Shown one piece after another: positions 34,337-42,694 of a stretch of 64,000 nt of DNA. Source of the stretch: Arthrobacter sp. S41. Lineage in GTDB: Bacteria > Actinomycetota > Actinomycetes > Actinomycetales > Micrococcaceae. Positions within the stretch are counted from its first letter, which is position 1; every line of letters begins with the position of its first letter. A model generated the notes under the pieces. It was not told where the DNA came from. It searched no databases and saw only the letters and a program-made list of their open reading frames with translations. Where the stretch lies: contig NZ_SIHY01000001.1 of NCBI RefSeq assembly GCF_004320535.1, forward strand, positions 744,001-808,000. Reading direction: 5' to 3'. A program made the position numbers and the translations under genes.

Positions 34337-34504
34337 ATGTTGAATTTTGAGAACGGGAATACAGATGATGACTTCCCGCATCTAGCCGACTCCTTGGCCG
34401 AGCATCATCAGGTCGTGATGATTGGAATACCTGAGGAGCAACAGTTAGATCAAGGCGGCAGCACTGCCCCTCCAAGCGTTGAGAGCCTCGACGATTGGCT
34501 CTAG
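34337..34504 (+). CDS. Small acidic protein of unknown function
   Basis: 55 residues from ATG 34337, chosen because GGAAGGA lies seven to eight bases upstream. The frame extends to 34247 but the extra residues look non-coding. Composition is strongly acidic (NTDDDFPHLADSLAEHH, ending SLDDWL), with no membrane segment or cysteines. Flanked by terminators on both sides, so it is a separate transcription unit. No homologue recognised. Confidence 0.55.
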   Translation: MLNFENGNTDDDFPHLADSLAEHHQVVMIGIPEEQQLDQGGSTAPPSVESLDDWL

Positions 34505-34521
34505 AAATTCGCCAAGGCAAA

Positions 34522-34557
34522 AAATCCCGGCAGATCATCGATCTGCCGGGATTTCTC
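34522..34557. terminator. Bidirectional terminator between small gene and ndk
   Basis: Perfect 14-bp arms (AAATCCCGGCAGAT at 34522-34535, complement 34541-34554) with a five-base loop; A-rich before, TTTC after, between convergent genes. Confidence 0.88.
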
Positions 34558-34566
34558 ATGTTCAGC

Positions 34567-34983
34567 TTACTTGCCGAACCAGATACCAATTTCGCGTTCT
34601 GCTGACTCAACGGAGTCCGAACCGTGCACGAGGTTCTGCTGAACCTTCAGGCCCCAGTCGCGGCCGAAGTCGCCACGGATGGTGCCAGGTGCTGCGGCGG
34701 TTGGATCGGTGGTGCCAGCTAGCGAACGGAAGCCAGGAATTACGCCCTGTCCTTCAGCAACGATGGCTACAACAGGACCGGAGAGCATGAACTCAACCAG
34801 TGGCTCGTAGAATGGCTTGCCTTCGTGCTCTGCGTAGTGCTCGGCCAAAAGCTCGCGAGTAGCTTCCAGCTGCTGCAGCTTCACAATGGTGTAGCCCTTG
34901 GCTTCAATGCGGGCAAGGATCTGTCCGGTCAGGGCGCGCTTGACGCCATCTGGCTTGACCAAGATCAGTGTACGTTCAGTCAT
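34567..34983 (-). CDS. ndk: Nucleoside diphosphate kinase
   Basis: 138 residues. Starts MTERTLILVKPDGVKRALTGQIL. The catalytic His lies in the late NLVHGSDSVESAEREI block (NxxHGSD), with the nucleotide-binding segment RSLAGTTDPTAAAPGTIRGDF. Equilibrates NTP/NDP pools. It appears to be the last gene of the ileS-folC-DUF4233-ndk unit, 39 bp downstream of the DUF4233 gene. Confidence 0.97.
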   Translation of the reverse strand: MTERTLILVKPDGVKRALTGQILARIEAKGYTIVKLQQLEATRELLAEHYAEHEGKPFYEPLVEFMLSGPVVAIVAEGQGVIPGFRSLAGTTDPTAAAPGTIRGDFGRDWGLKVQQNLVHGSDSVESAEREIGIWFGK

Positions 34984-35022
34984 TTGACTACCTCTTCGTA
35001 TCGTTGATGTATTTCTAGGTTA

Positions 35023-35457
35023 TTAGGCTTGTTCGGGGTGCGCTTGGTCCCAAGCTTCTTGGGCTGCGGCGCGACGTCGATTCTCAGCGTCAATTTCTTC
35101 ACCCTTGGATAGGGCGTACCACCAGCACAAGGCGAAGGCCGCGGCGAGGTAGAACATATCGACCAAGATAAATCCGCTGAGGAAAAAGACCAACTGCAAG
35201 ACCCATCCGATGATGAATCCGATCTTCTTTCCGAGTAACGCACAGTTAAGAATGCACAGTAACGCGATGACGGCGCCAAGGCCGAGCACCACAGCAGGTT
35301 CTCCCCCACGCTTGAGACCAAATGCAGCCAAGGTGACAAATACTGCCAGCAGGGCTTCACAGACCAACACGGTGGAAGCAAACATCGTTTTTGTAGAACG
35401 TTGCTTCTTTTTCATACCAGGACGCCACTCGCGCTGTGCACGGGTGAGTTTGGCCAT
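35023..35457 (-). CDS. DUF4233 membrane protein
   Basis: 144 residues with four predicted transmembrane helices between about residues 25 and 120. A basic N-terminus (KLTRAQREWRPGMKKKQRS) and a charged C-terminal tail (ENRRRAAAQEAWDQAHPEQ) flank them. Family of unknown function that is characteristically located between folC and ndk in Actinobacteria, as here. Its start ATG overlaps the folC stop by one base (TAATG), so translation is coupled. Confidence 0.88.
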   Translation of the reverse strand: MAKLTRAQREWRPGMKKKQRSTKTMFASTVLVCEALLAVFVTLAAFGLKRGGEPAVVLGLGAVIALLCILNCALLGKKIGFIIGWVLQLVFFLSGFILVDMFYLAAAFALCWWYALSKGEEIDAENRRRAAAQEAWDQAHPEQA

Positions 35458-36809
35458 TACGATTCACTTCCCTTGAGCAACAATGAAATCTCGCCCACCA
35501 GTGTAATCGAACCGGTGACCAAGACGCCGCCGCCGAGATCTTCTCCAGCTTCAGCGCGACCCACCGACCATTCCACGGCATCTTCAAGATCTTCAGTGAC
35601 GTGGATGTCTTCTTCAGGCCATCCAGCGTTCATGGCTAGGGTGGCCAGCTCACCGGCTGGGATGGCACGAGGCGAGGAAGACTGGGTGATGCAAAGGTCC
35701 TCAACCATATCGCCGTACTCTTCACGCATGGTGTAGAGCATTGCTTCTGCGTCCTTTTCCTGCAGGATGCCAACCATGAGTACCAGTCGGGTGAACCCGT
35801 ATGATTCCTTGATTGCATCTGCAGAAACGCGAATTCCCTCAGGATTGTGTCCAGCATCTACCAAGATGCTTGGTGCGCTACGTACCAATTCAAGGCGACC
35901 CGGACTGGAGGTCGCGGCAAAGCCTTGACGCACTAGATCCGCGTTCAGCTCGCGCTGGCCTCCCCCAAGGAACGCCTCAACAGCAGCAAGGGCCACGGTT
36001 GCGTTCTGTGCCTGGTGGGCACCAAGCAGTGGCAGGAAGATCTCATCGTAACGAGCAGCCTGTCCCTGAATGGAAATTAGCTGTCCACCCACACCAGACT
36101 TACGCTCCAAAAGCTTGAAGTCCAAGCTGTCAAAAGCTGCAGGAACTTCCAGCTCACGCGCACGGGCAAGCAATACGTCAGCGGCATCGGTAGGCTGCAC
36201 CGAAGAAACTAGGTATCCGCCTGGCTTGAGGATCCCCACCTTCTCTTCAGCAATCAGCTCGGTGGTGTCCCCCAGCAGGTCGGTGTGATCCAGCGAGATA
36301 GGGGTGAAAACCGAGACATCGCCATCGGCAACATTGGTGGCATCGGTGATGCCGCCCAATCCAACCTCTAGCACCACAACGTCCACTGGTACCTCAGCAA
36401 AGATGGCAAAGGCCAAGATGGTGACCGCTTCAAAGTAGGTCAGCTTGTTTTCGCCGCGCTCGACAAGCTCAGCATCAACAAGTTCGATGAAGGGCAAGAT
36501 CTCGTCCCAGACGCGAACGAAAGTTTCATCATCAACAGGATCCCCGTCAATGCTGATTCGCTCGGTGACGGAAATTAGGTGCGGCGAGGAATACCGCCCG
36601 GTGCGCAGGTCATGGGCACCGAGCAGTGACTCGATCATGCGTGCAGTCGAGGTTTTGCCGTTGGTACCGGTGATGTGAATGACCGGGCAAGACTTGTTTG
36701 GTTCGCCCAGGAACTCCATGGCACGGAACATCGGATCCATCCGAGGTTCCATCTTGTTTTCTGGAGCACGGGCCAGCAACTGGCCGTAAACCCGATTTAG
36801 TTCGCTCAC
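35457..36809 (-). CDS. folC: Folylpolyglutamate synthase / dihydrofolate synthase
   Basis: 450 residues, Mur-ligase fold. ATP-binding ITGTNGKTSTARMIESLL is near residue 45, and the second-domain motif DAGHNPEGIRVSADAIKE near residue 317. EVGLGGITDATNV is the typical FolC Mg2+/substrate segment. Adds glutamate residues to folates. Overlaps ileS by one base and DUF4233 by one base. Confidence 0.95.
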   Translation of the reverse strand: MSELNRVYGQLLARAPENKMEPRMDPMFRAMEFLGEPNKSCPVIHITGTNGKTSTARMIESLLGAHDLRTGRYSSPHLISVTERISIDGDPVDDETFVRVWDEILPFIELVDAELVERGENKLTYFEAVTILAFAIFAEVPVDVVVLEVGLGGITDATNVADGDVSVFTPISLDHTDLLGDTTELIAEEKVGILKPGGYLVSSVQPTDAADVLLARARELEVPAAFDSLDFKLLERKSGVGGQLISIQGQAARYDEIFLPLLGAHQAQNATVALAAVEAFLGGGQRELNADLVRQGFAATSSPGRLELVRSAPSILVDAGHNPEGIRVSADAIKESYGFTRLVLMVGILQEKDAEAMLYTMREEYGDMVEDLCITQSSSPRAIPAGELATLAMNAGWPEEDIHVTEDLEDAVEWSVGRAEAGEDLGGGVLVTGSITLVGEISLLLKGSES

Positions 36810-39800
36810 TAGTTAGCCTCTGCTGTGGTGGTGTCGAGCTTCTGTACGCTTACGCTTTCAGCCTTGGCGTTTTCATCAACACGCAATTCAAGCTGCGCGG
36901 TGAGAGTTTCACCGGAGATCAATTCGCGGTTAGCTTCTAGCGCTGCGATGGTGGCCGCGTTAGCAGTGATCACCGTCTGGATGCGATCCGAAACCTGCAG
37001 GTCTGCATCCTTACGGGCAGACTGGATGGAACGAACCATGTCACGTGCGGTGCCTTCAGCAGCCAGCGCCTCGGTCACCTCGGTGTCCAATACCAAGAAG
37101 CCGCCGTCGATCACTGCGGCAGCGATATCGCCTTCTGCATCTACGACGGTATCCAAGGTGTATTCACCTTCAACAAGTTCCAGACCGCCAGCGGTCACCA
37201 CGCCATCGGTCACTGACCAGTCACCGGACTTGGCGCCCTTGATGGCCTGCTGCACATTCTTGCCCAAGCGTGGACCGGCGGCACGAGCGTTGACTACCAG
37301 CTGCTGGCTGATGCCGTAGCTAGCTGCGTCGACACCTTCAGCGTCGATCAAGGTCACGGCTTTCAGGTTCAGTTCATCCTTGATGATCGAAGCGTAGGTA
37401 CCGTCCAAACGTGCAGCACCAGCCAATACGATCTTCAGTTCTGCCAGTGGCAAACGCACACGCAGGTTTTTAGCCTTACGTAGTGAGGAGCCTACCGAGC
37501 AGATCCTGCGAGTGGTTTCCATGGTTTCCAGCGAGCTGGCATCCGTTGGGAACTCGTTGGCATCTGGCCAATCGGTCAAGTGCACCGAACGCTGACCGGT
37601 CAGTCCGCGGTAGATCTCTTCGCTGGCCAGAGGCAGCAGCGAAGCGGTGACCTTCACCAAGGTTTCCAGTGCGGTGTACAGGGTGTCGAAGGCCTGGGTA
37701 TCTTCATCGAAGAAACGCTGGCGGCTTCGGCGTACGTACCAGTTGGTCAAGGTATCCATGTACTGGCGTACAGCTTCGGTGGCGTCAGAGACTTCGTAAG
37801 TGTCCAGAGCAACAGTGACATCACGAACGAGCTGGCCGGTCGCGGCGAGCATGTACTGATCCAGCGGGTCGGTGGAGCTGGTTGAGCGCTTAGCCTCGTA
37901 GCCGGCCCCGTTGTTCGCGGAGTTGGTGTAGAGGTTGAAGAAGTGCCAAACATTCCACAGTGGCAGCAGTACCTGACGCACGCCATCACGGATGCCCTGT
38001 TCGGTGACAACGAGGTTGCCGCCGCGCAGGATTGGGCTAGCCATCAGGAACCAGCGCATCGCATCGGAGCCATCGCGGTCTAGGACCTCGTTAACATCCG
38101 GGTAGTTGCGCAAGGACTTGGACATCTTTTGACCGTCTGAGCCCAACACGATGCCGTGGGAGATCACGTTGGTGTAGGCAGGGCGGTCAAAGAGCGCGGT
38201 GGAAAGCACGTGCATGGTGTAGAACCAGCCACGGGTCTGACCGATGTACTCAACGATGAAGTCAGCCGGGTGGTGTCCGGAATCAAACCAGTCTTGGTTG
38301 TTGAATGGGTAGTGAACCTGGGCGTATGGCATCGAACCGGAATCGAACCAGACATCCAGTACGTCTTCTACGCGCACCAGGGTGCCGCCTTCGGCGCAGC
38401 CTTCGTGAGCCTTGGTCAGCTCATCGATGAATGGGCGGTGTAGATCTGGCTGTCCTTCGTGGTTCAGTGGCAGGCGACCGAAGAAGTTCTTCAGTTCATC
38501 CAATGAGCCAAAGACTTCGCGGTGGGTGCATTCTGCTCCCGTGCATTCCCACACTGGGATAGGTGAACCCCAGTAGCGGTTGCGCGAGATGGACCAGTCG
38601 CGAGCGTTTTCCAGCCACTTGCCAAACTGGCCGTGCTTCACGTTGCCTGGGATCCAGTTGATCTGCTCGTTCAGCTCGACCATGCGGTCCTTGAACTTGG
38701 AGACCTCAACATACCAGGAAGAGATCGCACGGTAGATCAGCGGGGTACGGCAACGCCAGCAGTGTGGGTAGGAGTGCTCGTAGGAGGCCTGCTTGATCAG
38801 CTTGGCTTCATCCTTAAGCACGTTGGTGATGGTCTTGTTGGCGTCAAAGACCTGCACACCAACGATGTCAGCCAGCGGGCCGCCGGCAAAGACGGAGAGG
38901 AACTTGGCCCCTTCATCTACCGAGATGATGACAGGGATGCCGTTTTCTTCACAGACTTTCTGGTCATCTTCACCGTAGGCCGGAGCCTGGTGAACGATGC
39001 CGGTACCGTCAGCTACGGTGACGTAGTCGGCGGTGACAATCTGCCATGCGTTTTGTGTGCCGTACTTTTCGGTGTCGGTGTAGGTATCCCACAGTGGCTG
39101 GTAACGTACGCCAGCAAGATCAGCACCAGCAAAGGTGGCGGTGATCGCAGCGGCAGCTTCCTTGGCATCCTCATAGCCCAGGTCCTTGGCGTAGGAGCCC
39201 AAAAGGTCCTTGGCCAGCAGGAATGGGCCCGCGGCGGCTGAAGCCTTAACTCCAGCTTCGCCTGCTGGAACGACAACATACTCGATCGATGGGTGCACTG
39301 CCAGTGCGGCGTTGGTTGGCAGGGTCCACGGGGTGGTCGTCCAGGCCAGTGCCTGCACACCAGCAAGAGCATTGGAGGCTTCGGTTTCGCCGGCAAGGAT
39401 GGTGAAACCAACGGTGACGGTCTGGTCCTGACGGTTCTTGTAAACGTCGTCGTCCATACGCAACTCGTGGTTGGACAGTGGGGTTTCGTCCTTCCAGCAG
39501 TACGGGAGCACGCGGAAGCCCTGATAGGTCAAGCCCTTGTCCGAGAGCTGCTTGAAAGCCCAGATAACCGACTCCATGAACTCAACGTTCAGGGTCTTGT
39601 AGTCGTTCTCAAAATCTACCCAGCGAGCCTGGCGGTTGACGTACTGCTTCCACTCGTCGGCGTACTTCATCACCGAGGTGCGGCAGGCATCGTTGAACTT
39701 ATCGATGCCCATGGCTTCGATCTGCTTCTTGTCCGTCATGCCCAGCTGCTTCATGGCTTCCAGCTCGGCTGGCAGGCCGTGGGTATCCCAACCGAAGCGA

Positions 39801-40081
39801 CGCTCAACGCGCTTGCCCCGCTGGGTCTGGTAGCGAGCTACAAGGTCTTTGACGTAGCCGGTAAGCAGGTGGCCGTAGTGTGGCAGACCATTGGCGAACG
39901 GAGGGCCATCGTAGAAGACGAATTCTTCACCCTCACGCTGATCAATGGAGGCCTGGAAAGTGTCGTCGTTCTTCCAGTATTCGAGGACGCGCTTCTCAAG
40001 TTCTGGGAATCGCGGTGAAGCCGGGGTCGAACCGGTTGGGTCAGTGGTGACCTTCGGGTAAAAGCTCATCGAATGGGCCAT
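36809..40081 (-). CDS. ileS: Isoleucyl-tRNA synthetase
   Basis: 1090 residues. The HIGH-type motif PPFANGLPHYGHLLTGY is near residue 62 and the KMSKS loop SDGQKMSKSLRNYPD near residue 650. The editing (CP1) domain lies between, with the anticodon-binding domain after. The length and the absence of a C-terminal zinc-ribbon fit the second, eukaryote-like IleS class, whose members are often less sensitive to mupirocin (family knowledge, not tested). Start is either ATG 40081 (GAAGG directly adjacent) or ATG 40069 (spacing eleven bases); the first is kept. A T-box leader precedes it. Confidence 0.96.
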   Translation of the reverse strand: MAHSMSFYPKVTTDPTGSTPASPRFPELEKRVLEYWKNDDTFQASIDQREGEEFVFYDGPPFANGLPHYGHLLTGYVKDLVARYQTQRGKRVERRFGWDTHGLPAELEAMKQLGMTDKKQIEAMGIDKFNDACRTSVMKYADEWKQYVNRQARWVDFENDYKTLNVEFMESVIWAFKQLSDKGLTYQGFRVLPYCWKDETPLSNHELRMDDDVYKNRQDQTVTVGFTILAGETEASNALAGVQALAWTTTPWTLPTNAALAVHPSIEYVVVPAGEAGVKASAAAGPFLLAKDLLGSYAKDLGYEDAKEAAAAITATFAGADLAGVRYQPLWDTYTDTEKYGTQNAWQIVTADYVTVADGTGIVHQAPAYGEDDQKVCEENGIPVIISVDEGAKFLSVFAGGPLADIVGVQVFDANKTITNVLKDEAKLIKQASYEHSYPHCWRCRTPLIYRAISSWYVEVSKFKDRMVELNEQINWIPGNVKHGQFGKWLENARDWSISRNRYWGSPIPVWECTGAECTHREVFGSLDELKNFFGRLPLNHEGQPDLHRPFIDELTKAHEGCAEGGTLVRVEDVLDVWFDSGSMPYAQVHYPFNNQDWFDSGHHPADFIVEYIGQTRGWFYTMHVLSTALFDRPAYTNVISHGIVLGSDGQKMSKSLRNYPDVNEVLDRDGSDAMRWFLMASPILRGGNLVVTEQGIRDGVRQVLLPLWNVWHFFNLYTNSANNGAGYEAKRSTSSTDPLDQYMLAATGQLVRDVTVALDTYEVSDATEAVRQYMDTLTNWYVRRSRQRFFDEDTQAFDTLYTALETLVKVTASLLPLASEEIYRGLTGQRSVHLTDWPDANEFPTDASSLETMETTRRICSVGSSLRKAKNLRVRLPLAELKIVLAGAARLDGTYASIIKDELNLKAVTLIDAEGVDAASYGISQQLVVNARAAGPRLGKNVQQAIKGAKSGDWSVTDGVVTAGGLELVEGEYTLDTVVDAEGDIAAAVIDGGFLVLDTEVTEALAAEGTARDMVRSIQSARKDADLQVSDRIQTVITANAATIAALEANRELISGETLTAQLELRVDENAKAESVSVQKLDTTTAEAN

Positions 40082-40089
40082 CCTTCAAG

Positions 40090-40300
40090 CGTAGGGTCGA
40101 TAATTCCTTGCCTACGAGGACGGCAGAAATGCCGCGGTACCACCCCGCTTATTCCTCACCTACTGGTGAAGAACCACTTGTCATCAGCTATGACGGGCTG
40201 GTCCCGTTCGGTTCTACTAGGTGGTGCTGGCAAGCCAGTACCGCCGTTCTTCCGAAGGCTCCCCGGTGATAGCCGGATCAATACCTGAGTAGTTCTATCC
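40090..40300 (-). promoter_or_regulatory. Ile T-box riboswitch upstream of ileS
   Basis: On the minus strand the T-box core GGGGTGGTACCGCGG is present at 40132-40146. Upstream of it lies the actinobacterial specifier region GGCTATCACCGGGGAGCC (around 40255-40275), in which ATC is the isoleucine specifier (40268-40270). TTCGGAAGAACGG follows. This is the short stem-I type found before ileS in Actinobacteria. The T-box lies only about 50 bases from the start codon with no terminator hairpin and U-tract, so it probably controls translation initiation by uncharged tRNA-Ile. Motifs seen directly; mechanism from family knowledge. Confidence 0.92.
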
Positions 40301-40426
40301 TACCGTGTCATTGTTGTGGTGAAAATTCCCCTGATCACCATGGCGTGAAGTGAGTTAAGGCTCACAACCAATAGCTAGTAAAACCCATTGCGCCACTTCC
40401 TACATTTTCAGAATAGCGCGTTGAGG

Positions 40427-40445
40427 GGGCCTTGCCGCAAGGCCC
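40427..40445. promoter_or_regulatory. Rifamycin-associated element-like inverted repeat
   Basis: Perfect 19-bp dyad GGGCCTTGC-C-GCAAGGCCC, 61 bases before the GTG of the HelD/HelR gene. It closely resembles the rifamycin-associated element, a 19-bp inverted repeat placed before rifamycin-response genes (including helR) in actinomycetes. No U-tract follows, so a terminator is unlikely. Sequence seen directly; identification from memory of the element's consensus. Confidence 0.75.
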
Positions 40446-40505
40446 TACCCATGATTCATAATCAATAACTTCCCCTTTGAGCATCACCCACATCCGGGAG
40501 TCACC

Positions 40506-42665
40506 GTGCCAGAAAGAGCCATGAGCATCAGCTACTTTGAGATTTCCGAAAAATCATCCGACACCGAACCTTTCACCGCCCTCGACGAAGATCAGCAACG
40601 CTTAGATGAGATCGCCGCACGCGTAGAAGAACTGCGCAACGAAACCGTGCAGCGCATCGCCCGTCGCGGGAAAGACCACGCCGGCAACTTGCAACAATCC
40701 CTAGAACGCGACATTGAGCTCAACGAGTTAGGTCAAAGGCTTCGCCAGCTTGACCGCATGGGGCCCATTGCCTGCCTGGGGTTCATGCAAAACACGACTA
40801 CCGGCGAGCGCCAGTACATCGGCCGCGTTGGGCTAAGCGATGCCGTAGGCAAGCAACTGATGCTCGATTGGCGCGCACCGGCTGCAGAACCATTTTTCGC
40901 AGCGACACATGAAAATCCTTGTGGCTTATCTCTACGCCGGCGTTATCGGTGGCGCCGTCAGGTCATCACCGATTTTTGGGATGAAGTGTTTGATTCATCG
41001 CTACTGTCCGAGCATCAAAAACTAGATGATCGCTCATCCTTCCTCGCTTCGCTCTCAAGCACTCGGACATCAAAGATGCAAGATGTCCTCTCAACCATTC
41101 AGACGGATCAAGACGCAATCATTCGCGCCAGCTCGAAAGGTGCACTGGTAGTTGATGGTGGGCCCGGAACCGGGAAAACCGTAGTCGCTCTTCACCGGGC
41201 GGCTTATTTGCTCTATGCGGATCCGCGCTTGCGCAGCCAAGGCGGCAAGATTTTGGTTGTCAGTCCACACGAAGCCTATTCAGCCTACGTCTCCGATATC
41301 CTGCCCAACCTTGGCGAGGAGGAAGTACAAATCTCAACGCTTTCGAACATAGTTTCGATTGAGGGTGAGGTGCTTGCCGAGACAGACCCGGACATCATTC
41401 GTATCAAGGCCAGTACCTCGATGCTCAATACTGTCCAGAGAGCGGTGAAGGTTTTCCAATTACCTCCGAATACCAGCTTGGAAATTCAACTCACTGACGG
41501 CCAAGTTACTCTTTCGCCTGAGCTGTGGCGCAACGCGGTATCGATGGTTGACTCCGCTACGCCTCATAACGAAGCAAGAGTTCAACTACGCGAGGCACTG
41601 ATTGAACTGCTTCTGCCACACCTAGCCAGCGAAGCATCATTGCACCAGACCCTGCGCCATGAGCTCGAAAGAAATACCGACCTCGCTGCCCACCTCAATG
41701 AGTACTGGCCACTACTAGATCCAATGAATCTGTTGCGCAGCCTGTATACGACACCAGCGCTGCTGCGCTATAGCGGTGTAGAGCTGGGCGATGACGACAT
41801 CAAGAAGTTACTCGCCGCTCCCTCAACACGTTCGTGGACCAATGCCGATATTCCGCTGATCGACTTGTCTCGCTCGCTGATCGGTGATCCCGCCAACGAA
41901 TCAAAGCGGCAGCGCCGTGAAGCGACGGTGCGGGCAGAACGTCAACAGTGGAAAAGTGTGATCAGTGATTTAGTGCAGTCCGCTGACGATAAAGAGGACT
42001 TGAGTTCTCAATTGATCCACGAAGATCTTCAAGAGCAACTACTGAACCAACATCTTGAAGCCGACTCCGAAACGGAAATTTTCGATGGACCCTACTCACA
42101 TGTCGTGATTGATGAAGCACAAGATCTGACTGACGTCCAGTGGGCCATGATCTTGCGCCGATGCCCCTCGGGCAGTTTAACGATTGTTGGAGATCGGGCC
42201 CAGGCATCAAGAGGCTTCACCGGTTCGTGGGAGGAACGCCTGAGTCATCTCGGGATCAGAGATGCCACGGTCTCGCAGCTACGGGTGAATTACCGTAGCA
42301 CCGCACAAATCATGGAAGTTGCTGCCACGCAGATACACAGTCAGATGCCCGATGCCAACGTTCCTGACTCCCTGAGATCTGATGGAGAGTCGGTTCGCTT
42401 CGCCAGCCCAACACAGCTGACGTCGATTCTTGAGCAATGGCTGGCCAATCATCCAGAAGGTACAGCAGCTGTTATCGGCCACCCTGCCTACATTGCATCC
42501 AACCGGGTTAGCTCGCTTTCGCCAGAAAATGCCAAGGGCCTTGAATTCGATTTTGTGGCTGTCTACAAACCCGAAAACTTTGGCACCGGTCTATCGGGCG
42601 CAGTTCGGCGGTACGTTTCGATGACCCGGGCAACTGCCCAGTTGGTAGTGCTCACAGACCAGTAG
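40506..42665 (+). CDS. helR: HelD/HelR-type RNA polymerase recycling ATPase
   Basis: 719 residues, UvrD/Rep-like superfamily 1. The N-terminal coiled-coil arm (about residues 25-85: QQRLDEIAARVEELRNETVQ...LGQRLRQLDRMG) is typical of HelD and inserts into RNA polymerase. It is followed by the family block YIGRVGLSDAVGKQLMLDWRAPAAEPFF. Walker A is GGPGTGKT at about 218-225, Walker B is VVIDEAQDLTDVQW, and later motifs include VNYRST and a VSMTRAT-like ending. The GTG start has GGGAG five bases upstream. HelD-class proteins release stalled RNA polymerase; the HelR subgroup also displaces rifamycins and confers resistance. The RAE-like repeat upstream favours HelR over the constitutive HelD. Confidence 0.85.
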   Translation: MPERAMSISYFEISEKSSDTEPFTALDEDQQRLDEIAARVEELRNETVQRIARRGKDHAGNLQQSLERDIELNELGQRLRQLDRMGPIACLGFMQNTTTGERQYIGRVGLSDAVGKQLMLDWRAPAAEPFFAATHENPCGLSLRRRYRWRRQVITDFWDEVFDSSLLSEHQKLDDRSSFLASLSSTRTSKMQDVLSTIQTDQDAIIRASSKGALVVDGGPGTGKTVVALHRAAYLLYADPRLRSQGGKILVVSPHEAYSAYVSDILPNLGEEEVQISTLSNIVSIEGEVLAETDPDIIRIKASTSMLNTVQRAVKVFQLPPNTSLEIQLTDGQVTLSPELWRNAVSMVDSATPHNEARVQLREALIELLLPHLASEASLHQTLRHELERNTDLAAHLNEYWPLLDPMNLLRSLYTTPALLRYSGVELGDDDIKKLLAAPSTRSWTNADIPLIDLSRSLIGDPANESKRQRREATVRAERQQWKSVISDLVQSADDKEDLSSQLIHEDLQEQLLNQHLEADSETEIFDGPYSHVVIDEAQDLTDVQWAMILRRCPSGSLTIVGDRAQASRGFTGSWEERLSHLGIRDATVSQLRVNYRSTAQIMEVAATQIHSQMPDANVPDSLRSDGESVRFASPTQLTSILEQWLANHPEGTAAVIGHPAYIASNRVSSLSPENAKGLEFDFVAVYKPENFGTGLSGAVRRYVSMTRATAQLVVLTDQ

Positions 42666-42694
42666 TCAGCCACAGCTTTAGTAGGCTGGCATTC

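Noticed and set aside
38633-40018. Several plus-strand ORFs of 200-240 codons
   Set aside because: Antisense shadows of ileS.
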